A stretch of DNA of 64,000 bases from Mageeibacillus indolicus UPII9-5 (lineage in GTDB: Bacteria; Bacillota; Clostridia; Saccharofermentanales; Fastidiosipilaceae): positions 124,001-188,000 of the forward strand of contig NC_013895.2 of NCBI RefSeq assembly GCF_000025225.2, given 5' to 3'. Shown here one piece after another: positions 35,925 to 44,276 of this stretch. The stretch's first letter is position 1. Each line of letters opens with the position of its first letter. The translations under genes and the position numbers were made by a program. The notes beneath the pieces are model-generated. The model ran no database searches. It was given only the letters and a program-made list of their open reading frames with translations, and had not been told where the DNA came from.

Positions 35925-37196
35925 ATGAAACATACGGAAAGAATCGTCGGTTGGATATTCCTGATAGCAGTATTGCTGGCGGGATATTTTCTGCTGCCGA
36001 CCTCAATGCTGTTTTTTCGCCTTATTATCGGTGGTTTGCTCGGTTATGCACTTTCAAGGGGCTACATGGGATTTGCCGGCAGCGTCAACCGTGCATATTT
36101 AACCGGGTCAACCCGATTGATGCGAACTTTGATGCTGATGTTTTTCGTATCGGCAGCCGGTACGGTTGCGGTTCTGTTTCAGGCAGACGCTACAAAATTT
36201 GATCTATGGGTAAACCCGATTAATTTCGGCCTTTTGCTGGGCGGAATTTTCTTCGGTTTCGGGATGGCGTTTTCTTCTTGCTGCGCCTCGGGGGTTCTGA
36301 CCGATTTGGTCACTGCACTACCGCGAGCGTTGATAACTTTGGTCTTCTTTTGTGCCGGTGTTTTTCTCGGCTTTCCGCTGCAAAATACTGCCGGATGGAT
36401 CAAAGACTCTTGGCTTACTTCTCCGACCGGCGCGGCAATCGGCACCAAAGGTGTTTACTTCCCGGATTATTTTAAGTTTGACGGGCTTGACGGATATTTG
36501 GGCGCATTGGCAGTTACAGGTGTGCTTTGCATTATTGTAGTGCGTTTAAGCCGCTATTATGAAAACAAGCGCAAAAAAACGGGTGAATATTTCGGGCATT
36601 TTGATGAAGGGGTCCAGCTGAAGATTGCCGCGGATAAGTTGAGTGAAAACGACGTACCGTTTTTTTCTGCCACCGCCTATGAACGCTATTTTGTGCGGCC
36701 GTGGTCGTTGCGGACGGCGGTTATAGTCATTTCGTTTATTTTTGTCGTGCTGATGGGGGTTACCAAGGCGGGTTGGGGAGCGAGCACTCCTTACGGCTTC
36801 TGGTTTGGGAAAGTTTTGATGCAATTTGGGGTGAGTACAGATGCCATTGTCGCATTTACGCACGGCGCGGCTAAACCTTATGAACTGCCGTTCTTATTGC
36901 ATCCGATAACTTTGCAAAATATAGGTATTTTGCTCGGCACAGCCTTCTACTTGCTTTCAGCGGAACAGCTTCGTGACGCGGTAAAAGCCGGCTATCGAAT
37001 TTCAGCCAAGCAAGGTTTATTTTATGCTATAGGGGGGCTGGCCATGGGCTTTGGAACCCGTTTATCCAACGGCTGTAACGTCGGAGCTTTGTATACGCCG
37101 ATTGCCAATTTTTCGCTGTCAGGTTGGATATTCTTGGTGGTAATGGTTTTAGGCGGGATTCTGGGTAACAAAATAGCCAAAAAAGTCGGTCTGTAA
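35925..37196 (+). CDS. YeeE/YedE-family sulfur (or selenium) transporter, second copy
   Basis: 423 residues from the ATG with ACAGG upstream; an ATG eight codons earlier is possible. About ten helices; half-sites FSSCCASGVLTDL and RLSNGCNVGALYTPIANFSL match the conserved Cys positions of the family. It is a paralogue of the gene two places upstream but clearly diverged, and the first half-site has a double Cys instead of GGCGSG, so the two may differ in substrate. A hairpin before it suggests partly independent expression. Confidence 0.87.
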   Translation: MKHTERIVGWIFLIAVLLAGYFLLPTSMLFFRLIIGGLLGYALSRGYMGFAGSVNRAYLTGSTRLMRTLMLMFFVSAAGTVAVLFQADATKFDLWVNPINFGLLLGGIFFGFGMAFSSCCASGVLTDLVTALPRALITLVFFCAGVFLGFPLQNTAGWIKDSWLTSPTGAAIGTKGVYFPDYFKFDGLDGYLGALAVTGVLCIIVVRLSRYYENKRKKTGEYFGHFDEGVQLKIAADKLSENDVPFFSATAYERYFVRPWSLRTAVIVISFIFVVLMGVTKAGWGASTPYGFWFGKVLMQFGVSTDAIVAFTHGAAKPYELPFLLHPITLQNIGILLGTAFYLLSAEQLRDAVKAGYRISAKQGLFYAIGGLAMGFGTRLSNGCNVGALYTPIANFSLSGWIFLVVMVLGGILGNKIAKKVGL

Positions 37197-37297
37197 CTAA
37201 GCCGTACAAATTTGCATCAAACTGTACAAGATTTCACCAAACTGCACCAAGCTGTAATAGGCTGTAATAAGCCGTACCAAAGGAGAAATGGAACTGA

Positions 37298-38071
37298 ATG
37301 AAAATGCTACGCGAAAAATTACCGATAGCGCCGGCTGTATGGCTGGGTATTTTAGCGGTTTGGTTCGGCTATACAGCTTTAGTGAAGCACGATTCGGTAA
37401 TGATACCGTCGCCGCTCACTGTATGGCGAACTTTCATTTACACCGTGCAGAACGGATATGGCGGTATCAGTTTGGGCGTACATCTACGGAGCAGCTTTGT
37501 GCGCCTTTTTCTGGCTTTGCTGACTGCCTTTGTTACTGCAGTTCCGCTGGGTTTCCTCAGTGGCTACATAAAATGGATACAGAAAGCAGTCGATTCCTTG
37601 GTACAGTTCTATCGCCCCATACCGCCGCTTGCCTATTATCCTTTGCTCATACTTTGGCTTGGCATTGATGATCGCTCAAAAATTATGTTGCTGTATTTAT
37701 CGGCCTTCGCGCCTCTGTACATTGCCTGTGTCGCTGCTATCGGAGGTATTCGTAGGGATTACATATTAAGTGCTAAATCTCTAGGCGCAAATACAAATCA
37801 AATTCTAAAATATATTATTTGGCCGGCTTGCCAACCGGCACTGTTCACCGGCTTGCGCACTGCATTCGGCTTTGCTTATTCAACACTAGTGGCTACGGAA
37901 ATGACGGCTGCGACATCCGGAGTTGGCTGGATGGTGATGGATGCGTCACGTTATCTGAAAAGCGACATTATTTTTATGGGAATAATTATTATGGGCGTGA
38001 CCGGACTGGTCATTGACCGCTGCCTGTATTTTTTGGAGAAACATTTAGTGTTTTGGAAAGGAAAAAGCTGA
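37298..38071 (+). CDS. ABC transporter permease (TauC/SsuC type)
   Basis: 257 residues, six membrane helices, with the binding-protein-dependent permease loop SAKSLGANTNQILKYIIWPACQPAL (EAA-like motif) near residue 165. TauC/SsuC-type permeases import taurine or alkanesulfonates; related ones import nitrate or pyrimidine precursors. AAAGGAG lies 13 bases upstream of this ATG. Short repeats of GCCGTAC/GGCTGTAATA fill the 100-base gap before it. The stop overlaps the next start (TGATG). Confidence 0.87.
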   Translation: MKMLREKLPIAPAVWLGILAVWFGYTALVKHDSVMIPSPLTVWRTFIYTVQNGYGGISLGVHLRSSFVRLFLALLTAFVTAVPLGFLSGYIKWIQKAVDSLVQFYRPIPPLAYYPLLILWLGIDDRSKIMLLYLSAFAPLYIACVAAIGGIRRDYILSAKSLGANTNQILKYIIWPACQPALFTGLRTAFGFAYSTLVATEMTAATSGVGWMVMDASRYLKSDIIFMGIIIMGVTGLVIDRCLYFLEKHLVFWKGKS

Positions 38072-39180
38072 TGCCTAAACTGAGCGCAGCAAATTTTCGC
38101 ACCTTGCTACGGATTTTAATCGTTGTTTTTGTATGCGGCGGTTTGAGTCTGAGTTTTTACCACTATTTACCACATTCGCTCGACAAGCCTGAACATCATA
38201 AGTCGGAAGAGCTTGCCGGCGGTGTTCCGGCTCAAAAAAATTCGGCGCGGCGGATGGTAAACATCGGCTATTTGCGCGTGCCTAATGATGAAATGCTGGC
38301 TATCAGTATGGGAAATTTGCAGCGGAGCTTGGCCGAAATGAATGTTGAGGCGAAATTCACAGTTTTCGACTCGGGGGTTGAGGCTAACCAAGCTTTTGCT
38401 TCCGGTAGCATCGACTTCGCTTCCATGGGAATAACCAATGCGGTAATCGCAATGGCTAAAAAACTGCCGGTTCAACTTATTTGGATTCATGAAATTTTGG
38501 GCACGAATGAGGGCTTGGTGGTGCAAAAAGATCGCGGTATCAGCAAAATTGATGACTTGCGCGGCAAGGTAGTGGCGACAACTTTTGCCTCGACTTCGCA
38601 CTTCAGTTTGTTAAAGACTTTGGTCAGGCATAATCTGGTCGGGTCGGTTACTTTATTGGATATGAAGTCTACGGATATTGCTGCTGCCTGGCAAAGGGGA
38701 GATATTGACGGGGCCTACACATGGGAACCGGCCTTGAACACGATTCAGAATTCCGGCGGGATTACTTTAATTACTTCGCGCGAATTGGCCGCGACCGGCA
38801 ACCCTACCGCTAATGTCATGCTTGGGCGTCGTGCTTTTACTGAACGTAATCAGGATATCACCGAAGCCTTTTTGGCGGCGGTTATTAAGGCTAATCAGTT
38901 TTATCGGAGCCACCCGGATGAAGCGGCAAAAATTTTGGCACCTAAGCTGGAAATATCGCCTGAGTTGGCAGCTTTGCAGATGAGCGGATCGCAGTGGTTG
39001 GACTTGACTACGGCACGGGCTTATTTTGGCTCGGGAGATGGACCGGGCAAACTAATTGAAGTTTTACACGATTTGAGTGAGTTTTTACATCAAATTAAAA
39101 CTATTCCCCATGTTCCGGATCGGGCTGCCATACGTGAATTTGTTAACGGAGAATTTTTGCCTGAACCTACGAAAAATTAA
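38071..39180 (+). CDS. ABC transporter substrate-binding protein (TauA/SsuA type)
   Basis: 369 residues. An N-terminal membrane segment (about 15-33) anchors or exports it; there is no lipobox Cys. The mature part is an NMT1/SsuA-like periplasmic-binding fold with VNIGYLRVPND, FDSGVEANQAFASGSIDFASMG and WQRGDIDGAYTWEPAL, the last strongly TauA-like. It presents an organosulfonate-type ligand to the permease. Start shares a base with the permease stop, so translation is coupled. Confidence 0.87.
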   Translation: MPKLSAANFRTLLRILIVVFVCGGLSLSFYHYLPHSLDKPEHHKSEELAGGVPAQKNSARRMVNIGYLRVPNDEMLAISMGNLQRSLAEMNVEAKFTVFDSGVEANQAFASGSIDFASMGITNAVIAMAKKLPVQLIWIHEILGTNEGLVVQKDRGISKIDDLRGKVVATTFASTSHFSLLKTLVRHNLVGSVTLLDMKSTDIAAAWQRGDIDGAYTWEPALNTIQNSGGITLITSRELAATGNPTANVMLGRRAFTERNQDITEAFLAAVIKANQFYRSHPDEAAKILAPKLEISPELAALQMSGSQWLDLTTARAYFGSGDGPGKLIEVLHDLSEFLHQIKTIPHVPDRAAIREFVNGEFLPEPTKN

Positions 39181-39289
39181 CAATATGGTATTATGATAAG
39201 CATGAGCGTTACCGGGAAAGTGGTGCAGGAAGCTTGTTCACTTCAGGCTTCAGCGGGATCTCTCGGCAGCTGATGGAAAACTGAATTTA

Positions 39290-40195
39290 ATGACTATGAC
39301 TTCTAAAATTACTTGTAACAAATATAATGAGCCGGCAGCAAATGCGGCGAACGCAACCGTTACTCCGGCCGAAACCGCGCCAACGGCGTCTTTACGCCGA
39401 CTCGACGCTCGAAACCACGCGGGCCAGCCACCTGAAACCATCTTAGTTTGTGATCGAGTTTCGTTCGCCTATTCGCCGACCGAACGCCCGATTTTGCAAG
39501 ACATTTCCTTCGAAATAGCCAAACGCGATTTCGTCTGCGTTTTGGGGGCTTCAGGTTGTGGCAAAAGCACATTACTGAATATTCTGGCCGGATATTTGCC
39601 GGTACACGAAGGCCAAGTTATGTTTAAGGGGGAGGCGATTACCGGCCCAGGATGGCATCGAGGCGTGGTGTTTCAACAACAAGCCCTTTACCCATGGCTA
39701 AATGTCTTTGATAATATAGCTTTCGGCCTCAACATGCGTCACTGCGAAGCGACTACCGTAAAAGCGAGGGTTGCCGAATTGCTTGATTTGATCGAATTGA
39801 CCCCCTATGCTCAAGAATACGTGTTTAATTTGTCCGGAGGAATGCGCCAACGTGTCCAGCTGGCGCGGGTTTTGGCCAACAATCCGGAGCTGATTCTCAT
39901 GGACGAACCTTTGGGTGCTCTCGATGCAATAACCCGTATCAAGATTCAAAATCTCTTGCGCAAGCTGTGGTGGCTCGGCGACAGCACCTTCTTTATGATT
40001 ACGCATGACATAGATGAAGCTCTAGCCCTGGCAACCAAAATTATCGTTTTGGCTCCCGACCCGGGGCGAATTGTCAAAACTTACGCGACAAATTACACCT
40101 ATTCGGCATATACGTCGCGTCACCCGAACGAATATATGGACGAAAGTTATTTGCGCTTGAAAGAAGAAATATACGAAATTTTGACCCCGGAATAG
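39290..40195 (+). CDS. ABC transporter ATP-binding protein (TauB/SsuB type)
   Basis: 301 residues. After a 45-residue nonconserved Ala/Thr-rich lead, the ATPase shows Walker A LGASGCGKST, Q-loop VFQQQALYPW, signature LSGGMRQRVQLAR, Walker B LILMDEPLGALD and the H-loop His in FMITHDIDEA. It powers the importer formed with the two upstream genes. No ribosome site is visible before the listed ATG, and the 109-base gap holds no gene, so the true start may be downstream. Confidence 0.9.
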   Translation: MTMTSKITCNKYNEPAANAANATVTPAETAPTASLRRLDARNHAGQPPETILVCDRVSFAYSPTERPILQDISFEIAKRDFVCVLGASGCGKSTLLNILAGYLPVHEGQVMFKGEAITGPGWHRGVVFQQQALYPWLNVFDNIAFGLNMRHCEATTVKARVAELLDLIELTPYAQEYVFNLSGGMRQRVQLARVLANNPELILMDEPLGALDAITRIKIQNLLRKLWWLGDSTFFMITHDIDEALALATKIIVLAPDPGRIVKTYATNYTYSAYTSRHPNEYMDESYLRLKEEIYEILTPE

Positions 40196-40210
40196 AGGTG
40201 GTATGATTAA

Positions 40211-41122
40211 ATGTTAGATATACGGTATAAAACCTTTCTCGAATTAGCTAAACAGTTGAATTATACCAAGGCGGCCAAACGACTTAATTATACTCAGCCG
40301 ACGGTTACCAAACATATTCAATATATTGAAAATAGGTTGCAGGTTAAGCTGGTTTACAGCCAAGGACGAGAAGTGAAACTTACCCATGAGGGAATTTTGC
40401 TGCGTGACCATTTGTATGAGCTTTTGGATATGATTGAAAAATTTGAACATACCTTGGCACGCTCCAACAATCGTTCTTCCAGCAATATTGGGACGAGTCG
40501 TACGGTCGGCGAATACTATATACCGCTTTACACCAAGCTTTTGGCGCAAAATCGCTTGCATTTTAATCTGTTGGTTGAAAATACCGACATTTTGCTGGGT
40601 GCTCTGGAAGAACGGAGCATCGACTGCGCCCTTATTTCCGGGCCGGTGAAAGAACGTGCCGGCATGATTAAAGAGGAATTTTTTCGCGATCAAATCGTCT
40701 TAGTCTGCTCGCCAAATCACAATTTGGCCGGTAAAACGGTGGATTTGGCGGATTTGTTTGATGAGAAGCTGACGATGCGTGAGCACGGCTCGGGATTGCT
40801 ACAGTCCTTAACCACTACTTTCTATAAAATGGGAATACAACTTTCTCAGTTTAATCAATTAAAGTTTATCGGTAATATCCGCTTGACGAAAGAGATTTTG
40901 TATCAAGGGGAACGGTTGGGTTTTTTGTACTTCGCTTCGGTACGTGAAGATATTGAGGCCGGCAAGCTGGCGACGGTAACTATTCGCGGCCTTAATCTGT
41001 GGCAACCATATTATATGGTTTATTATGATACGTGCCAAGCTTGTAATTTGGCGCAAAAACTGCGTCAGTACATTGTAGTGCCTACGACGGAAGCGTCCGG
41101 CGGCAGAGCGGATAAAAAGTAA
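40211..41122 (+). CDS. LysR-family regulator, probably of the sulfur genes
   Basis: 303 residues. The N-terminal winged HTH (FLELAKQLNYTKAAKRLNYTQP then VTKHIQYIE) is standard LysR, followed by a two-lobe ligand-binding domain. AGAGGTGG lies upstream, though a four-codon ATG frame sits between it and this start. Being last in the sulfur import cluster, it is a candidate sulfur-source sensor like CysB or Cbl; the effector cannot be read from sequence. Convergent with the glycan operon, 19 bases apart. Confidence 0.88.
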   Translation: MLDIRYKTFLELAKQLNYTKAAKRLNYTQPTVTKHIQYIENRLQVKLVYSQGREVKLTHEGILLRDHLYELLDMIEKFEHTLARSNNRSSSNIGTSRTVGEYYIPLYTKLLAQNRLHFNLLVENTDILLGALEERSIDCALISGPVKERAGMIKEEFFRDQIVLVCSPNHNLAGKTVDLADLFDEKLTMREHGSGLLQSLTTTFYKMGIQLSQFNQLKFIGNIRLTKEILYQGERLGFLYFASVREDIEAGKLATVTIRGLNLWQPYYMVYYDTCQACNLAQKLRQYIVVPTTEASGGRADKK

Positions 41123-41141
41123 AAAACGAAGTGAAATAACG

Positions 41142-42242
41142 CTAAATCAGGTGGAAAAATCGCAGCAGGCGGCCACACCGCAGATCGTAGAGGAGGCCGA
41201 GTAATTTTTGCCGCCAAGAGAGCAAAGAATTGTGCAGATAATTCGGGCAATTGATTTTTTTGTAATTGCGATAAAGCGGAATCTCAAAGGTTGCAACCGC
41301 TACGTCCGCAGACGCTCGGTAAAGTCGGGTCAACACGCTTAAATAGCCGTGGTAGGCAGTGACGGCTTCCAGTTCGGAGCGGTATTTATCGCTTAAACCG
41401 GCCTCGGCATAGGCGGTTCGGCATCTATCTAAGATTGTGAGAATGTCACGGTTGCGTTCAAGTCGCTTAGAGCTCATGGCTGATTCCGGCCGCAGGCGGT
41501 AAATATAGTTGTAGTCCGGCAAGGCCACCCAGAGCGGCGCATACATTTGTAAGCGTAAGCAAAACTCCAAATCTTCATACCAAAGGCCGTGGGGGAAGCG
41601 GATATCGGGGTGTTTCAGTAGATAGGAGCGGGAAATCAATTTGTTCCAGGGGGCGACTGCTTGCAGCGGCAGCGGTTGCGGCTCACCCCGCAATTGGTGC
41701 AGTGGCAAATTTAGATTGAACGGTTGCAGTTTTCTGACTTCCGGGTTTGCCGATTGGCCGAGTCTTTTCGAGTCAGCTTGGGCAGCCGTGGCAGTTGGGA
41801 CAGCCGGGGCAGCCGGGCCAGCCGGAACAGCCGGAACAGCCGGGTCAGCCGGAACAGTCGGTACGGATGAGGCAAGAATATAAAAATTGCTATAAAAGAC
41901 TACCGCCTCAGGATAAGACTCGATCGCTTTTTTGTAATTGGCCAGGGCATCTGCCGGCAACAGGTCATCACTGTCGACAAAAAGCACATAATCGCCCTTG
42001 GCCGCTGCCAAGCCGTTATTGCGTGCCGCTCCGGCTCCAGCGTTGGCCTGCCGCAACAAATGAAAATTGGTTAAACGCTGACTGGCGATCTGCGTGGCGA
42101 TGAACTCAGCGGATCGATCCGGAGACCCGTCATCGACGAAAATAACCTCAAAATCAGTTTCGCTTTGTTGCAACAAAGAATTGAAACAGGCCGGCAAATA
42201 TTTTTCTACATTCCAAACCGGAATAATCAAGCTGAACAGCAT
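41142..42242 (-). CDS. Family 2 glycosyltransferase
   Basis: 366 residues. GT-A fold: SLIIPVWNVEKYLPACFNSLL, VIFVDDGSPDRS, ANAGAGAARNNGLAAAKGDY and the DXD-type VDSDD. Between about residues 127 and 155 is a proline/alanine/valine repeat (VPADPAVPAVPAGPAAP), an insertion by DNA repeat expansion. GAGGTAAC precedes the ATG. Last gene of the phosphocholine/sulfotransferase operon, so it probably builds the surface glycan that receives these decorations. Confidence 0.9.
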   Translation of the reverse strand: MLFSLIIPVWNVEKYLPACFNSLLQQSETDFEVIFVDDGSPDRSAEFIATQIASQRLTNFHLLRQANAGAGAARNNGLAAAKGDYVLFVDSDDLLPADALANYKKAIESYPEAVVFYSNFYILASSVPTVPADPAVPAVPAGPAAPAVPTATAAQADSKRLGQSANPEVRKLQPFNLNLPLHQLRGEPQPLPLQAVAPWNKLISRSYLLKHPDIRFPHGLWYEDLEFCLRLQMYAPLWVALPDYNYIYRLRPESAMSSKRLERNRDILTILDRCRTAYAEAGLSDKYRSELEAVTAYHGYLSVLTRLYRASADVAVATFEIPLYRNYKKINCPNYLHNSLLSWRQKLLGLLYDLRCGRLLRFFHLI

Positions 42243-42251
42243 AGTTACCTC

Positions 42252-43304
42252 TCAGAAAGTTCGGCTTAAATCGGCATCGAAAGAATAGGGGAAATTGTAG
42301 CAATAAGCGGATAATTCCCGGGCTATTATGGAAGCCTCTTCTTGCCAAACAGGATTTTGCCGCCACAACTGCGTGTTGTTGACGGAGATGGCAGGATTGA
42401 ATTTAGTTTTCGGGGCGATGTGCTGACGCGAAAGCAGACCCAGATCATGTTCTATTTGGGCAACGGTTGCTTCATAATTATAAATTAAATCTTCAAAGGC
42501 ATAGGTGAAGATTCGGGCATCAGAGTAAGGCTGCACACTTTCCCGTAACCGCCGATACATGCGGCAAAATTCTTCAACCACGGTGGGATAGGGTACAGGT
42601 TCATTATTTTTGGCCCAGACATATTTATTGGCAATAAAAACGTCCCGCGGATCACGCCCGATGACTATAGCGGCATAATCGTCATTGAAGTAATCGGCAA
42701 ATCGCCATAAATTATGAGGTAATAACAGCTGATCCATAATTATTCCAGTGGCATCGGGTGCTTTGGCGGCGATGGCGGCGGCGATACGATTGACGAATTT
42801 TTGCGCGGCGGCGGTGAACTCGGCATGCTTCGGCCAAGCCAACCACATTTCGGGATAATTTAGCGGTAAGGGAAGAACTTTGCGCCCACCTGACAAAAGC
42901 TTGACGGTTTTGCGCCAAGCCAAATAGGGTAAATCGCGAGTGCTGAATTTTTCCTGCTCATACCAGTAAAAATGTGGTCTAACCTCAATAAGTTCGGCCA
43001 ACAGTTCATCTACCGCGGCAGCAAACTCGCTGCCAATCAAGTCGGCATAGTGTCCTACCCACCACCGGCCACGGTTTAAGGCCTGCATGGTTTGTTTAAA
43101 GGCATGCAAAGCGGCGTCACTGCGCAGGGCGGTATTTCCGACAGTCAACTGATCGGCCAAGTCGAACAGGCCGTGCGGGCAGTGCAAAAAAACATATTCA
43201 AAAGAGCCGTGAGGGGCGGTAATTCCTTCGTATTCGCCCAGAAGATCGGTACAAGCGGAACTGCCTGATCCGATAAAACCGACCGGAATGATATATTTAA
43301 ACAT
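42252..43304 (-). CDS. Sulfotransferase-like P-loop protein
   Basis: 350 residues. The N-terminal GFIGSGSSACTDLL matches the 5'-phosphosulfate loop of sulfotransferases, and VIGRDPRDVFIANK matches the 3'-phosphate-binding segment of PAPS enzymes. It probably transfers sulfate to a glycan or lipid intermediate in the cytoplasm. GAAGG precedes the ATG. Nine bases separate it from the GT2 gene. Sulfation of Firmicute surface glycans is uncommon; PAPS synthesis genes are not in the window, so activity is unproven. Confidence 0.72.
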   Translation of the reverse strand: MFKYIIPVGFIGSGSSACTDLLGEYEGITAPHGSFEYVFLHCPHGLFDLADQLTVGNTALRSDAALHAFKQTMQALNRGRWWVGHYADLIGSEFAAAVDELLAELIEVRPHFYWYEQEKFSTRDLPYLAWRKTVKLLSGGRKVLPLPLNYPEMWLAWPKHAEFTAAAQKFVNRIAAAIAAKAPDATGIIMDQLLLPHNLWRFADYFNDDYAAIVIGRDPRDVFIANKYVWAKNNEPVPYPTVVEEFCRMYRRLRESVQPYSDARIFTYAFEDLIYNYEATVAQIEHDLGLLSRQHIAPKTKFNPAISVNNTQLWRQNPVWQEEASIIARELSAYCYNFPYSFDADLSRTF

Positions 43305-43337
43305 AAATGCCTTCTTTCATAAATAACTTTGTGCAAA

Positions 43338-44276
43338 TTATTTTAACTTATCGGAAGGGGAAACACCACGCCTAAATATAAAAGCTCCGGCCGTTACTAA
43401 TGAAGCGATAATCAGAACGACTGCGGCTGCCAGCTGGTATAGGGACGGCTTTTCGTGCAAAAAAATGGCGGCAAAGATCATAGCCCAAGCGCAATAAGTG
43501 ATGTTCAAGGCCATGCCGCGCCCCGCTCCTAATTGATGTATGGCTCGATAGTATAAAATGAACGAAAATGCTCCGCATATGGCGGCCAATGGCAAGAAAC
43601 CACTGGAAGGTAGCGATAGCAACGGTGGAATCATTTCCCAAGCGTTCAGCCACGGCAAGATAATTATTGCGTAGGTTAGCGCGGAAACTGTTTGGCGAAT
43701 AACGATGGCCTGCTCGGCCGATACGGCGTCATTTTGCATTGCGTGAGCACAAATTACCGATTCCGCCGCCCAACTGACCACACAGATTATGGCCCAAAGC
43801 AGACCGGTCGCCGTGATTTTTAGACCGCCTGAGGTAGGTACGCTCAGCACGGCAACGGCTCCCAGACAAACGAGTAGCGAAAGCCACTGATAAAACTTCA
43901 ACCGTTGTTTTAAGAAAAAATGTCCCATGGCCGCTCCCAAAGCAGGGAAAAATGCCGAGAACAGTGCTGTCAAGCCGGAGCCAAGATCACGAATGCTTAA
44001 TACGTAGCAAGTCATTCCGATAGGGCCGCCCAACAAGGCGGCAACCATTACTTCAACGGCTGCTTTGGAATGCCATACTTTGAAAAGCGGTTTTATTCCT
44101 CGACGCAGAAAAGTTATTACCCAGAGCCAGACCGCCGACATGGCATCGTGTATGAAGGAACTGAGAATTGGTGCCAAAAAAGCCAAAAGAAAATCGTTGC
44201 CGAGTTTGGCAAGAACAACGCCGATCATCACCGTATCCAAGCCCCAAAGTAAACCTGATAAAAGTCCCGGAATCAT
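43338..44276 (-). CDS. licB: DMT-superfamily permease, probable choline importer LicB
   Basis: 312 residues, ten hydrophobic helices in two EamA-like halves. EamA/DMT proteins have many substrates, but the gene overlaps by 4 bases the end of a choline kinase/cytidylyltransferase gene, the arrangement of licABC operons in Haemophilus, Streptococcus and commensals where LicB imports choline. So choline uptake is the best reading; inference from context. Confidence 0.78.
   Translation of the reverse strand: MIPGLLSGLLWGLDTVMIGVVLAKLGNDFLLAFLAPILSSFIHDAMSAVWLWVITFLRRGIKPLFKVWHSKAAVEVMVAALLGGPIGMTCYVLSIRDLGSGLTALFSAFFPALGAAMGHFFLKQRLKFYQWLSLLVCLGAVAVLSVPTSGGLKITATGLLWAIICVVSWAAESVICAHAMQNDAVSAEQAIVIRQTVSALTYAIIILPWLNAWEMIPPLLSLPSSGFLPLAAICGAFSFILYYRAIHQLGAGRGMALNITYCAWAMIFAAIFLHEKPSLYQLAAAVVLIIASLVTAGAFIFRRGVSPSDKLK

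Noticed and set aside
32562-37196. Calling the YeeE/YedE pair definite selenium transporters
   Set aside because: No selenium-specific gene is in the window; sulfur substrates fit the neighbours at least as well.
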